The notes under the pieces: generated by a model
Database searches by the model: none
Seen by the model: only the letters and a program-made list of their open reading frames with translations
What the model was told of the DNA's origin: nothing
Made by a program: the position numbers and the translations under genes
Assembly: GCF_026625605.1 (NCBI RefSeq)
Contig: NZ_CP113054.1
Coordinates: 2,728,001 to 2,792,000 of the forward strand
From: Luteolibacter sp. SL250
GTDB lineage: Bacteria; Verrucomicrobiota; Verrucomicrobiia; Verrucomicrobiales; Akkermansiaceae
Direction of reading: 5' to 3'
DNA: 64,000 nt
Part shown: piece by piece, positions 1 through 6,979 of the stretch
Layout of the letters: the number at the start of each line of letters is the position of its first letter
How positions within the stretch are numbered: the stretch's first letter is position 1

Positions 1-134
1 TGTTGGCCCAGGGAACGATTGAGTGATTCAGGCGCGTTGGATCCCTGTGGGTTTGCCCTTGGCGGGGAGATCTCCGGATTTTCTCCAGAGCGGAGCGTTG
101 GGAATCCCTGAGTCGTGACTGGGACAAAAACACG

Positions 135-163
135 TTGACAGGGGGGGAGGGTGCTCATTTAAT
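135..163 (+). promoter_or_regulatory. Sigma-70-type promoter of the tonB operon
   Basis: A perfect -35 hexamer TTGACA (135-140) is followed after exactly 17 bases by TTTAAT (158-163), one mismatch from TATAAT. It points toward the tonB gene 60 bases downstream and is the best-looking promoter in the window. Bases 1-134 hold no convincing gene. Confidence 0.6.
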
Positions 164-175
164 TGGTCGGGTAAC

Positions 176-190
176 TGAGACTTGTTCTCA
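176..190. promoter_or_regulatory. Candidate Fur-family operator ahead of tonB
   Basis: TGAGA-N5-TCTCA is an inverted repeat just downstream of the -10 box, where a repressor would block transcription. Aligned to the 7-1-7 Fur consensus (TGATAAT-N-ATTATCA) it matches 10 of 14 positions. Fur control of Ton genes is common; here it is only a suggestion. Confidence 0.25.
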
Positions 191-224
191 ATAATATTTA
201 AGACCTTTGATCGCCGCCACAACG

Positions 225-1025
225 ATGAATCCGCTCCTTTATGCAGCCAGCATCGGCACCTTCGCAGCATGGCTGGGTGTGACCGGGGCCAGCACGGTGG
301 GTATCATGGTTCCGGGAAAGCCCCAGGTCCTGCCGGAGCTGAAAACGGTTGAAATGCCTGACATCGTCATGACGGATGGCGAATTCATGGAGGTGGACAT
401 GATGTCCGGGGGATCCGCGAACACCAGTGAGGTGGCGGAGGAAAACAACATCGAGGAGAATTTCGCCCAGGAAGCTTTCACCCCGGAAGTCCAGGAAGTG
501 GTCCCGGATGTTCCCGAGGTTCCGGAGATCGCCGAAGTGGAACCACTCCCAGAAGTGCCGGAACTGCCCGAGCCGGAGAAGCCCCAACCAAAGCCTTCCG
601 AGAACACTTTCGCCATCGAGAAGAAAAAGGAGCCTGTGGCCCGAAAGCCGATGGTGAGGAAGACCGAGACCAGCCGTCCCGGCTCCAACCGCCCGGTGGC
701 CCGTCGCACGGAATCCGGCACCGGATCCGGAAGTGGCAACGCCAACAACAGCGGTTCCGGAGCGGGTGAGCATGGCAGCGGCCGCATTTCCGGTGGCAGG
801 ACTCCACGCCCCACCTATCCGGCGGCGGCCCGCAAGCAGGGTATCGAGGGAACCGTCAAGGTATCCATCACCTTCGGGGACAGCGGTGAAGTGCTGAGCT
901 GCTCGATCGTCAGTGCCTCCCATCCATCGCTGCACGACCAGTCCATCCTGTCCACCATCCGCCGCTGGAAAGTCCCCGGCCGCCGTGGTACCTGCACGCT
1001 TCCCGTCCGTTTCACGCTCAGATAG
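225..1025 (+). CDS. tonB: TonB family energy transducer
   Basis: TonB carries proton-motive energy from ExbB/ExbD in the inner membrane to TonB-dependent outer membrane receptors. The 266-residue protein has an N-terminal membrane anchor (about residues 5-25) and a long Pro/Glu/Lys-rich periplasmic spacer with repeated E-V-P-E units (about 95-135). A Ser/Gly/Asn-rich linker follows, then a C-terminal TonB domain with the conserved Y-P-A-A-A-R-K-Q-G-I-E-G-T-V motif. It is the first gene of tonB-exbB-exbD, three bases before exbB. I chose the ATG at 225; a TTG at 207 would add six residues. The receptor operon ending at 2588 on the other strand is the obvious local client. Confidence 0.9.
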   Translation: MNPLLYAASIGTFAAWLGVTGASTVGIMVPGKPQVLPELKTVEMPDIVMTDGEFMEVDMMSGGSANTSEVAEENNIEENFAQEAFTPEVQEVVPDVPEVPEIAEVEPLPEVPELPEPEKPQPKPSENTFAIEKKKEPVARKPMVRKTETSRPGSNRPVARRTESGTGSGSGNANNSGSGAGEHGSGRISGGRTPRPTYPAAARKQGIEGTVKVSITFGDSGEVLSCSIVSASHPSLHDQSILSTIRRWKVPGRRGTCTLPVRFTLR

Positions 1026-1028
1026 TTC

Positions 1029-1694
1029 ATGTATACCGCCAATGTTGTTCTGGAAATGTTCCACGAGGGGGGCTGGGTCATGTACCCCATCGTCGCCACC
1101 GCGTTTCTCGCCCTTTGTGTCTTGCTCGAGCGCACCATCTGGTGGCTTGGCTTCAAGAAAAACATCCGCAGCAGGGACCAGATCAAAGCCCGTGAGGCAC
1201 TGGGGACCGGCAACTTCGGCTCCGCATGGGACCTGAGCAACAAGAGCAGCGACCCGTTCGTCAAGAACCTCGGTGACGGCATCTCCCATGCCCACACCTC
1301 CCTGCTTGCCGCCATGCAGCTTGACGCGACGCACTGGATCGAGAGATCCGAGGCCCGCATGTGGGTGCTGGGCACCATCATCACGCTGGCACCTCTTCTC
1401 GGTCTCTTCGGTACGGTGGTCGGTCTGATGGGATCGTTCGCCTCGCTGGGGGACGACCAACTGGCGGTTTCCAAGGTGACCGGGGGTATTGCTGAAGCGC
1501 TCATCGCCACTGCGGCTGGCATCTGCATCGCCATTTCCTGCCTCCTGCCTTTCAACTACTTCCGCAAGCGGGTGTCCGCGCTGCGCGGCGAATTCGAACG
1601 CTGGATCAACCATACCGAGTTGCTGGCCGCGTCCGCCAAGGCGCACGGCCATGACCTGGAGGAATTCTCCACCAAGCTCCACATCTCCCGCTGA
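1029..1694 (+). CDS. exbB: MotA/TolQ/ExbB proton channel protein
   Basis: ExbB forms the pentameric inner-membrane channel that, with ExbD, uses proton flow to energise TonB. The 221-residue product has a first membrane helix near residues 15-35, a cytoplasmic loop, and two C-terminal helices. The family block L-A-P-L-L-G-L-F-G-T-V-V-G-L-M lies near residues 120-134, followed by G-G-I-A-E-A-L-I-A-T-A-A-G. Length and topology match ExbB/TolQ. It starts three bases after tonB and ends eight bases before exbD, so translation is probably coupled. ExbB rather than TolQ or MotA is favoured by the adjacent tonB. Confidence 0.92.
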   Translation: MYTANVVLEMFHEGGWVMYPIVATAFLALCVLLERTIWWLGFKKNIRSRDQIKAREALGTGNFGSAWDLSNKSSDPFVKNLGDGISHAHTSLLAAMQLDATHWIERSEARMWVLGTIITLAPLLGLFGTVVGLMGSFASLGDDQLAVSKVTGGIAEALIATAAGICIAISCLLPFNYFRKRVSALRGEFERWINHTELLAASAKAHGHDLEEFSTKLHISR

Positions 1695-1702
1695 CCGTCC
1701 CG

Positions 1703-2122
1703 ATGCCTGTCAAACTCCAAGGAGGTGCCTCCGGTGAAGAGGAGGAGGCCCGGATCGAGGTCGTCCCGCTGATCGACATCATGTTCTTCCTGCTCGCCAG
1801 TTTCATGATGGTGAGCATCTCCATGACCCAGCTCAACCGGGTGCCGCTCAAACTGCCGACGGTTTCCAACTCACAGCCGGAAATCAAAGCGCCGCCGATC
1901 CACCTGGCGATCGATGCCAACGGAGTGATCTCCTGGGACACCGCCGTCGTCACCGCAACGGAGATCACCGACCGGCTCAAGGCCCTGCCGCCCACTGATG
2001 ATACCGCCGTCATGATCGGCGCGGACGAGGAGGCGAAGCACAAGCAGGTGATGGCGGTGCTGGATGCGGTGAAATCCGCGGGCATCAGCAAGGTGAGTTT
2101 CGAAACGCAGAAACCGAACTGA
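1703..2122 (+). CDS. exbD: ExbD/TolR biopolymer transport protein
   Basis: ExbD is the single-span partner of ExbB. This 139-residue protein has a short cytoplasmic tail and one membrane helix beginning V-V-P-L-I-D-I-M-F-F-L-L. The Asp in that helix (about residue 22) corresponds to the proton-carrying Asp of ExbD/TolR. The remainder is a periplasmic domain of normal family size. It sits between exbB and a coiled-coil gene with gaps of 8 and 2 bases. Confidence 0.92.
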   Translation: MPVKLQGGASGEEEEARIEVVPLIDIMFFLLASFMMVSISMTQLNRVPLKLPTVSNSQPEIKAPPIHLAIDANGVISWDTAVVTATEITDRLKALPPTDDTAVMIGADEEAKHKQVMAVLDAVKSAGISKVSFETQKPN

Positions 2123-2124
2123 TT

Positions 2125-2559
2125 TTGAAAGTCCTTTCCATACTCAATGCCGCGGGCTGTGTGTTCCTGGTCGGCTTCATCTTCATCCAGTGGCATGACG
2201 GCCAGAAGCTCGACAAGGCCCTGCGCGCCGCCCGCCTGAGCGAGCGGAACGTCCAGAATGAGAAAGTTCTCGTCGAGCAACGCGTGGTCCAGATGCAAGT
2301 GGACATCGATACCCTGAAGGGCTCCATCGAATCCCTGAAAGCCGGGGAAGAGATGATGAAGAAGGAGATCGAGGCAGGCAAGGAACTGGCCCACCACCAG
2401 CACACCGGCCTTTCGTTCGCCGCCGCTCACCTCACCGCGCTTGACCAGGCGGTGACCGACCGCAACGCGAAGATCACCGAGCTGAACTCCTCCCTCATCG
2501 CCACCCGCAAGCGGCTGGACGATGCGATCACCGAGCTGAAGAAGGCCGGCGCCCGCTGA
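2125..2559 (+). CDS. Membrane-anchored coiled-coil protein, fourth gene of the ton operon
   Basis: I do not recognise a named family. The 144-residue product starts with one hydrophobic helix (about residues 5-22), followed by a long charged alpha-helical region with heptad character (residues 30-140). It would be an inner-membrane anchored coiled coil projecting into the periplasm. The TTG start lies two bases after the exbD stop, so it is the last gene of tonB-exbB-exbD. Position suggests a structural or stabilising role in the Ton complex, but nothing in the sequence proves it. Confidence 0.75.
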   Translation: MKVLSILNAAGCVFLVGFIFIQWHDGQKLDKALRAARLSERNVQNEKVLVEQRVVQMQVDIDTLKGSIESLKAGEEMMKKEIEAGKELAHHQHTGLSFAAAHLTALDQAVTDRNAKITELNSSLIATRKRLDDAITELKKAGAR

Positions 2560-2562
2560 TGT

Positions 2563-2586
2563 GGAAGGGGGGATAGGTCCCCTCCC
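2563..2586. terminator. Stem-loop between convergent operons
   Basis: GGAAGGGG (2563-2570) pairs with CCCCTCCC (2579-2586) with one mismatch around an 8-base loop. It lies between the end of the ton operon and the end of the opposing receptor operon. There is no T-run, so it is at best a weak shared terminator. Confidence 0.3.
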
Positions 2587-2587
2587 A

Positions 2588-3073
2588 TCACTCCGGCATC
2601 ACCGGTCTGGTGACCACCACACCGGTGATCTGGCGGATCCAGCGGGAGTGGCGCAGGTCGTCTCCGCAGACCAGCATCCGCTTCCCTTCGTGGTCGCTGA
2701 GAGGTTTGCCGTCCACCCTGTCCGCCAGGATGACGTTCTGCTTTCTGAAACTGGCATCAAGTTCCGCGAGTGAGAAGGAAACCTTGTAGCCATCCGCGGC
2801 GGTGATGACCACCACCCGCTCCATTTCCGGTCCCCGCAGGGTTGGTCCTGCCGGCACCGGAACTGCTTTCAGGATCTCCGCCAGCGGCACTCCGGAGTAG
2901 GTGCGCTCCGTATTGTCCCGCGCCATCGACTTGATTTCCGCACGGGGGAGTTTCTCCCAAGAGGAGGCATCGAAATCCCGCCATTCCTTTCCATCATGGA
3001 TCCGGAACACCGGCTCCGCGAGGAGGAGGGAGGTGAGGCAGAAGAAGGCAGGAAGGAGGATACTGGATTTCAT
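2588..3073 (-). CDS. Exported single-domain molybdopterin-fold protein
   Basis: The 161-residue protein has a clear signal peptide (about residues 1-19). The mature part resembles the small stand-alone members of the oxidoreductase molybdopterin-binding (SUOX-like) domain family, with the T-Y-S-G-V-P-L-A-E-I-L block, the A-A-D-G-Y-K-V-S-F-S block, and a final R-W-I-R-Q-I-T-G-V-V segment. Full-size enzymes have further domains, and a catalytic role for this minimal version is unproven. It begins 18 bases after the TonB-dependent receptor and shares its orientation and probably its transcript. With the ModE-like regulator upstream, it could bind a molybdenum or tungsten compound in the periplasm. 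Confidence 0.7.
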   Translation of the reverse strand: MKSSILLPAFFCLTSLLLAEPVFRIHDGKEWRDFDASSWEKLPRAEIKSMARDNTERTYSGVPLAEILKAVPVPAGPTLRGPEMERVVVITAADGYKVSFSLAELDASFRKQNVILADRVDGKPLSDHEGKRMLVCGDDLRHSRWIRQITGVVVTRPVMPE

Positions 3074-3091
3074 GGCGGCGATGGATGGAAT

Positions 3092-5311
3092 TCAGAACGT
3101 GATCCGGGTGGCCAGATGGAAGGTGCGTCCCGGCTCGGGATATCCATCCGCCAGCTCGTAGTGCTTGTCGGAGAGATTGCGGATCCCCACGGAGACGGAG
3201 GTGTGGCTGTTGATCTCATACTCCACGTTGAGGTTGATGATGCTGTAGCCGGAAACACGCGTGAACGTATCCTCGAACCGGTTCGTCGACCAGCTTGAGT
3301 CCGATAGCTCCACGCTGGGGGTGATGGTGAGTTTCTGGAGGGGACGCCAGCGGACGTAGAGGTAGGCCAGTTGCTCCGGAGTCCCCACCGGCTTCAGATT
3401 CGGGCGCTGCGGATCATCGACGCTCCGGTGGAGGTAGGTGTAGTTGCCGCCCAGCGTCAGTGCCGGCATCACATCCCATTCGCCGGAAACCTCGAAGCCA
3501 TGGGTTTCTCCTCTTCCAACGTTTTGGTTCTGCACCAGAGGGGCGCCGATGGAGATCGGTTGGATGGCGTCCTTGATGTCACTGTAGAATACCGCGCCGC
3601 CGATCCGCATCGCTCCGTCGAGAAGCTCGTGGGTTCCGCCGATCTGGTAGTTGACCGCCCTTTCCGGCTTCAGGTCTGGGTTGGGTACCGCATCACCCAT
3701 GCGGGTGCTGTAACGTTCGAACAGGTTCGGGAAGCGCGTGCGGTTGGAGACGCCCGCGTAGAGTTCGGTGATGTCGGTGGGGCGCCAGATCGCCGCCAAC
3801 TGCCAGTTGAAGGCGTCATTGTCGAAGAGCGGATATTCTCCGAAAACGCCGGAGTTGAAAAACTCCGCCTCCTGGGTTTCGTACCAGTCATAGCTGGCAC
3901 CCGCGACGAGATCCAGGTTGTCCGTGGCGTGGAACGTGTCCTCGACGGCGACCGACCAGGTGTCCTCCGTCCTGCGCTGGAAGGGCGATATATTGGCGGG
4001 GGTGAGGCCCGGCGAGTTGTGCTGCCAGCGCCGGTGGGCGTCCCTCCGGTAGTGGACGGCGGTCTTGAGCGTGTTCATCGGGATCAGCTCCGTGCCGCCT
4101 TCCAGGCTGAAGCCGTAGGCGAAGTCATCGTAGTAGCTGTCGAACGCGCGGTTCGTTGCCTGTGTGGCCAATCTCCGGTCATCGAAGGTGGAGAGCAGGT
4201 TTTCGAAGGTGTTGTAGTAGATCCTGGACTTCACGTAGGAGTCCCCGCCGATCTGCGTGTGGGAGTTGAAGGAGGTGGTGGAGATGTTCCACTGCGGCCA
4301 TGTCCAGTCCTGTTGGTAGGATGTTCCGGCTGGCAGCGGACCGGGAGTGATGCCGCGGACCGGCTGCCTGACATGATAGGGGGCGAACTTCTCGCCTTCC
4401 TGAAAGGTATAGCTGACCGCGTATTCATCGGTGGCGTTCGGTGTCAGTCCTGCCTTGATGTTCACCCGCCAATCCTTCACCTCGCTGAAATCCCGTTTGC
4501 CCTTGCCTTGTACGGGACCGCCCGCTCCGACGTTCCGTGGATCGTAGTCGCGTGAGAGATAGTATCCGTCGCTGTCCCGCAGGGAGGCGCTCGCCTGCAG
4601 GTAGAAAAGTTCCTGCCTCTTGCCGGCGGAGCCGAAAAGGGTGTAGGTGGCGGGATCACCCGTGTTTCCGAACTCGGTGCTTGAGCGCAGTTCGCCCTCG
4701 AACTCACGGGTGGGCTTGCGGGTGACGAGGTTGATGGCGCCGCCCATGCCGCCCGGTCCATCCAGCACCGAAGCATGGCCCTTGTGGATCTGAATCTCCG
4801 AGAGATCCGGCGTCAGGAAACGGCCGTAGTCCAGGCGGTTGTCGGCGGGGAGGTAGATGCGCACGCCATCGATGGAAAGCGGCACCTGCCAGCGCTCGAA
4901 GCCCCGCACGTAGATCATCCGCTCATTCCGGGCACCTCCGGAATTCGATGATTGCACACCAGGGGTGGTCCGCAGCGCGTCGTCCAATGTATTGCGGTTC
5001 TGGATGCGGATATCCTCCGAAGTGACCACGCTCTGGGACAGGGCGCGGCCGCTCATGCCCCCGCTGTGCCGTTTCCCGTAGACGGTGAGCTGGCCGAGTT
5101 CGAAGCGATCCGCTGCATTCCCGGCTGTGGCGGGTGGGATGGCGGGCTTCTCCTCCTTTTCATGGCTTTTTGGATCGGCGGTTTCCTCCCGCGCCTGCGC
5201 CGGACATGGCAGGATGATCATGAACCCGGCCGCTGCCAGGGCGAAGCTTCCGGTGAAACGGGACTGGATGGGGTAAGCGGATGGAAAAAAGGGCAGCCGG
5301 CGGAATTTCAT
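3092..5311 (-). CDS. TonB-dependent outer membrane receptor, predicted Mo/W-related substrate
   Basis: The protein has 739 residues: a leader (about 1-40) ending A-Q-A, a low-complexity segment, and the stretch F-E-L-G-Q-L-T-V-Y-G-K-R that could be the Ton box (about 70-81). A plug domain follows with R-N-T-L-D-D-A-L-R-T-T-P-G-V and G-G-M-G-G-A-I-N-L-V-T-R-K-P. The rest is a 22-strand-type barrel ending in aromatic Phe, with the family signature S-N-R-T-R-F-P-N-L-F-E-R-Y and N-P-D-L-K-P-E. Substrate cannot be read from the barrel. The context is a ModE-type regulator directly upstream, a ModE-like palindrome in the 51-base gap, and a molybdopterin-fold protein downstream. These point to molybdate, tungstate or a chelate of them. 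The ATG at 5311 has no obvious Shine-Dalgarno. Confidence 0.88.
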   Translation of the reverse strand: MKFRRLPFFPSAYPIQSRFTGSFALAAAGFMIILPCPAQAREETADPKSHEKEEKPAIPPATAGNAADRFELGQLTVYGKRHSGGMSGRALSQSVVTSEDIRIQNRNTLDDALRTTPGVQSSNSGGARNERMIYVRGFERWQVPLSIDGVRIYLPADNRLDYGRFLTPDLSEIQIHKGHASVLDGPGGMGGAINLVTRKPTREFEGELRSSTEFGNTGDPATYTLFGSAGKRQELFYLQASASLRDSDGYYLSRDYDPRNVGAGGPVQGKGKRDFSEVKDWRVNIKAGLTPNATDEYAVSYTFQEGEKFAPYHVRQPVRGITPGPLPAGTSYQQDWTWPQWNISTTSFNSHTQIGGDSYVKSRIYYNTFENLLSTFDDRRLATQATNRAFDSYYDDFAYGFSLEGGTELIPMNTLKTAVHYRRDAHRRWQHNSPGLTPANISPFQRRTEDTWSVAVEDTFHATDNLDLVAGASYDWYETQEAEFFNSGVFGEYPLFDNDAFNWQLAAIWRPTDITELYAGVSNRTRFPNLFERYSTRMGDAVPNPDLKPERAVNYQIGGTHELLDGAMRIGGAVFYSDIKDAIQPISIGAPLVQNQNVGRGETHGFEVSGEWDVMPALTLGGNYTYLHRSVDDPQRPNLKPVGTPEQLAYLYVRWRPLQKLTITPSVELSDSSWSTNRFEDTFTRVSGYSIINLNVEYEINSHTSVSVGIRNLSDKHYELADGYPEPGRTFHLATRITF

Positions 5312-5333
5312 CGGCGGCGATCCAATAAGATTC

Positions 5334-5357
5334 CGATATACTTTGCAAAATATAACG
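5334..5357. promoter_or_regulatory. ModE-like operator upstream of the TonB-dependent receptor
   Basis: CGATATA-N10-TATAACG spans 24 bases; the arms are inverted repeats with one mismatch. The E. coli ModE site has the same outer sequence (CG-n-TATA ... TATAACG) and, from memory, the same 24-base span. It lies 22 bases before the receptor start and 5 bases after the end of the ModE-like gene, where bound ModE would repress receptor transcription. Confidence 0.6.
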
Positions 5358-5362
5358 AGCCT

Positions 5363-5731
5363 CTAACCGGTCGATCCGGATGAATCCGCATCATGGGGTG
5401 CAAGCAGGGAGTTCATTCGGACCAACACCGGTTCCAGCGCCGCCTCCGCCGTTGCCACCGCTTCATGGTAGAGGGTCAGCACTTCGTGGCCCGCGGGAGT
5501 GAGTCCAGCTCCACCCTGGTCCTTGCCCCCGCGTTGCATGGTGACGAGCGGGCTGCTGAACATGGCGTTCAATCCCTTCACCATCCTCCATGCCTTCATG
5601 TAGGACATGTCCATGGCCGCTGCCGCAGCCTGGAGGCTGCCGGTGCGGGAGATGTGTTCCAGCAACTCCGCCTTTCCCGGTCCGAAGGAGAGCGGCGCGG
5701 GGAGCAGGAGGCGGATGGGGCTGGTGGACAT
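5363..5731 (-). CDS. ModE-type winged-helix regulator lacking the molybdate-binding domain
   Basis: The 122-residue protein matches the N-terminal DNA-binding half of ModE (COG2005-type). Landmarks are an H-I-S-R-T-G-S-L-Q-A-A-A-A-A helix-turn-helix (about residues 26-40), M-S-Y-M-K-A-W-R-M-V (recognition helix) and the wing with G-G-K-D-Q-G-G-A-G-L-T-P. E. coli ModE (about 262 residues) also has two molbindin/TOBE repeats; they are absent, as in other short ModE proteins. Effector sensing must therefore be indirect, through a partner, or lost. The gene starts 3 bases after terC and ends 5 bases before the candidate ModE box. Its likely target is the receptor gene. Confidence 0.85.
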   Translation of the reverse strand: MSTSPIRLLLPAPLSFGPGKAELLEHISRTGSLQAAAAAMDMSYMKAWRMVKGLNAMFSSPLVTMQRGGKDQGGAGLTPAGHEVLTLYHEAVATAEAALEPVLVRMNSLLAPHDADSSGSTG

Positions 5732-5734
5732 GGT

Positions 5735-6538
5735 TCAGATGTTCGGTGATGGGGTCGATCCCCCCTTGCTGCGGAGCTTCAGGTTGAGCATTTCCACTCC
5801 CAGGGAGAAGGCCATGGCGAAGTAGATGTAGCCTTTCGGGATGTGGAAGTGGAGGCCCTCCGCCATCAGCGCCGTGCCAATGAGGATGAGGAAGGACAGC
5901 GCGAGCATCTTCACGGAAGGGTGCTTCGAGACAAAGGCACTGATCGCTCCGGACGACAGCATCATCACCGCCACCGAGATGATGACCGCCAGCGCCATGA
6001 CGGAAAGATCCTTGGCCATGCCAACCGCAGTGATCACGGAATCCAGCGAGAAGATGATATCGATCAGCGCGATCTGCACGAGCACCGCTCCGAAACTGGC
6101 GGCCTTCTTGATGGAACCGGCACTCTCCTCGTCGCCTTCGAACTTGTGGTGGATTTCCTTGGTGGACTTCCAGATCAGGAAGAAGCCGCCGCCGAGAAGA
6201 ATGAGATCCTTGATGGAGATACCCAGCATGCCGGCCGAGGCGATGAGCTTGGTGGTGACATCCGGGCCGAAGAGCGGATCGTGCAGCGCAGGATGGATCG
6301 GGATGTGAAACACCGGATCGACCAAGCCCATGATCCATTTGAGGGTGAAGAGCAGCAGCAGCCGCATGATCATCGCCAGCGCGAGGCCGATGAACCGCGC
6401 CTTCTTCCGCATGGACTCCGGCAACCGGTCCACGAGGATGGAGATGAAGACAATGTTGTCGATACCGAGGACGATCTCAAGCAGCGTCAGCGTCAGCAGT
6501 GCTGCCCAAGCGGTGGGATCATTGAACCAATCGAACAT
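5735..6538 (-). CDS. TerC family membrane protein (metal-ion exporter type)
   Basis: The 267-residue polytopic protein has about seven membrane helices. It carries the family acid motifs E21-I-V-L-G-I-D27-N-I-V-F near the start and I-D-I-I-F-S-L-D-S-V-I in the second half. TerC/YgjT/YkoY proteins include manganese exporters that protect exported metalloenzymes; earlier members were linked to tellurite resistance. It lies between sufE (13-base gap) and the ModE-like gene (3-base gap) in one minus-strand run, consistent with metal homeostasis. The exact ion is unknown. Confidence 0.88.
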   Translation of the reverse strand: MFDWFNDPTAWAALLTLTLLEIVLGIDNIVFISILVDRLPESMRKKARFIGLALAMIMRLLLLFTLKWIMGLVDPVFHIPIHPALHDPLFGPDVTTKLIASAGMLGISIKDLILLGGGFFLIWKSTKEIHHKFEGDEESAGSIKKAASFGAVLVQIALIDIIFSLDSVITAVGMAKDLSVMALAVIISVAVMMLSSGAISAFVSKHPSVKMLALSFLILIGTALMAEGLHFHIPKGYIYFAMAFSLGVEMLNLKLRSKGGSTPSPNI

Positions 6539-6551
6539 GGGGTGATGGGGA

Positions 6552-6971
6552 TCAGAGGTTGGTGGAGAGTTGCAGCGCCCGCTGCTTCATCTGGGTGGCC
6601 ATGAGGTTGAGCGCGTTCGCGCGGGTCGGCGCGAGGTGTTCCTTCAGGCCGGTGCGGTCGATGAAGGACATGTCCGCGGTCAGGATGGCATCCGGGGTCT
6701 CGTCATCGAGGACCCGGACGAAGAGAGCGATCATGCCTTTCGTGATGAGGGAGTCGGAATCCGCCAGGTAGCGCACCTTTCCACCATCCATATGGGCGTC
6801 CAGCCACACCTGGGACTGGCAGCCCTTGATGAGATGCTCCGCGTCCTTCGCTTCCTCGGGCATCGGCGCGAGTTTCTTGCCGAGGCCGATCACGTATTCG
6901 TAGCGTTCGGTCCAGTCTTGGAAAAATCCAAGTTCCTCGAGGAGTTCGTTCTGTTTCTCGGTGATGGTCAT
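6552..6971 (-). CDS. sufE: SufE-like sulfur acceptor
   Basis: SufE takes persulfide sulfur from the cysteine desulfurase SufS and passes it to the Fe-S scaffold. The 139-residue protein has the signature L-I-K-G-C-Q-S-Q-V-W. Its cysteine is residue 51, the same number as the catalytic cysteine of E. coli SufE. Length and the T-P-D-A-I-L and G-L-K-E-H-L-A-P-T-R blocks agree with the family. I chose the ATG at 6971 because upstream residues look like a read-through of another gene. No sufS or sufBCD is in view; the neighbours are a prenyltransferase gene (8 bases upstream) and terC. Confidence 0.92.
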   Translation of the reverse strand: MTITEKQNELLEELGFFQDWTERYEYVIGLGKKLAPMPEEAKDAEHLIKGCQSQVWLDAHMDGGKVRYLADSDSLITKGMIALFVRVLDDETPDAILTADMSFIDRTGLKEHLAPTRANALNLMATQMKQRALQLSTNL

Positions 6972-6979
6972 GATGGAAA

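Noticed and set aside
1-134. Possible small gene before the tonB promoter
   Set aside because: The short minus-strand frame here has no homology or start context I can support; the stretch may be the end of an unseen upstream region.
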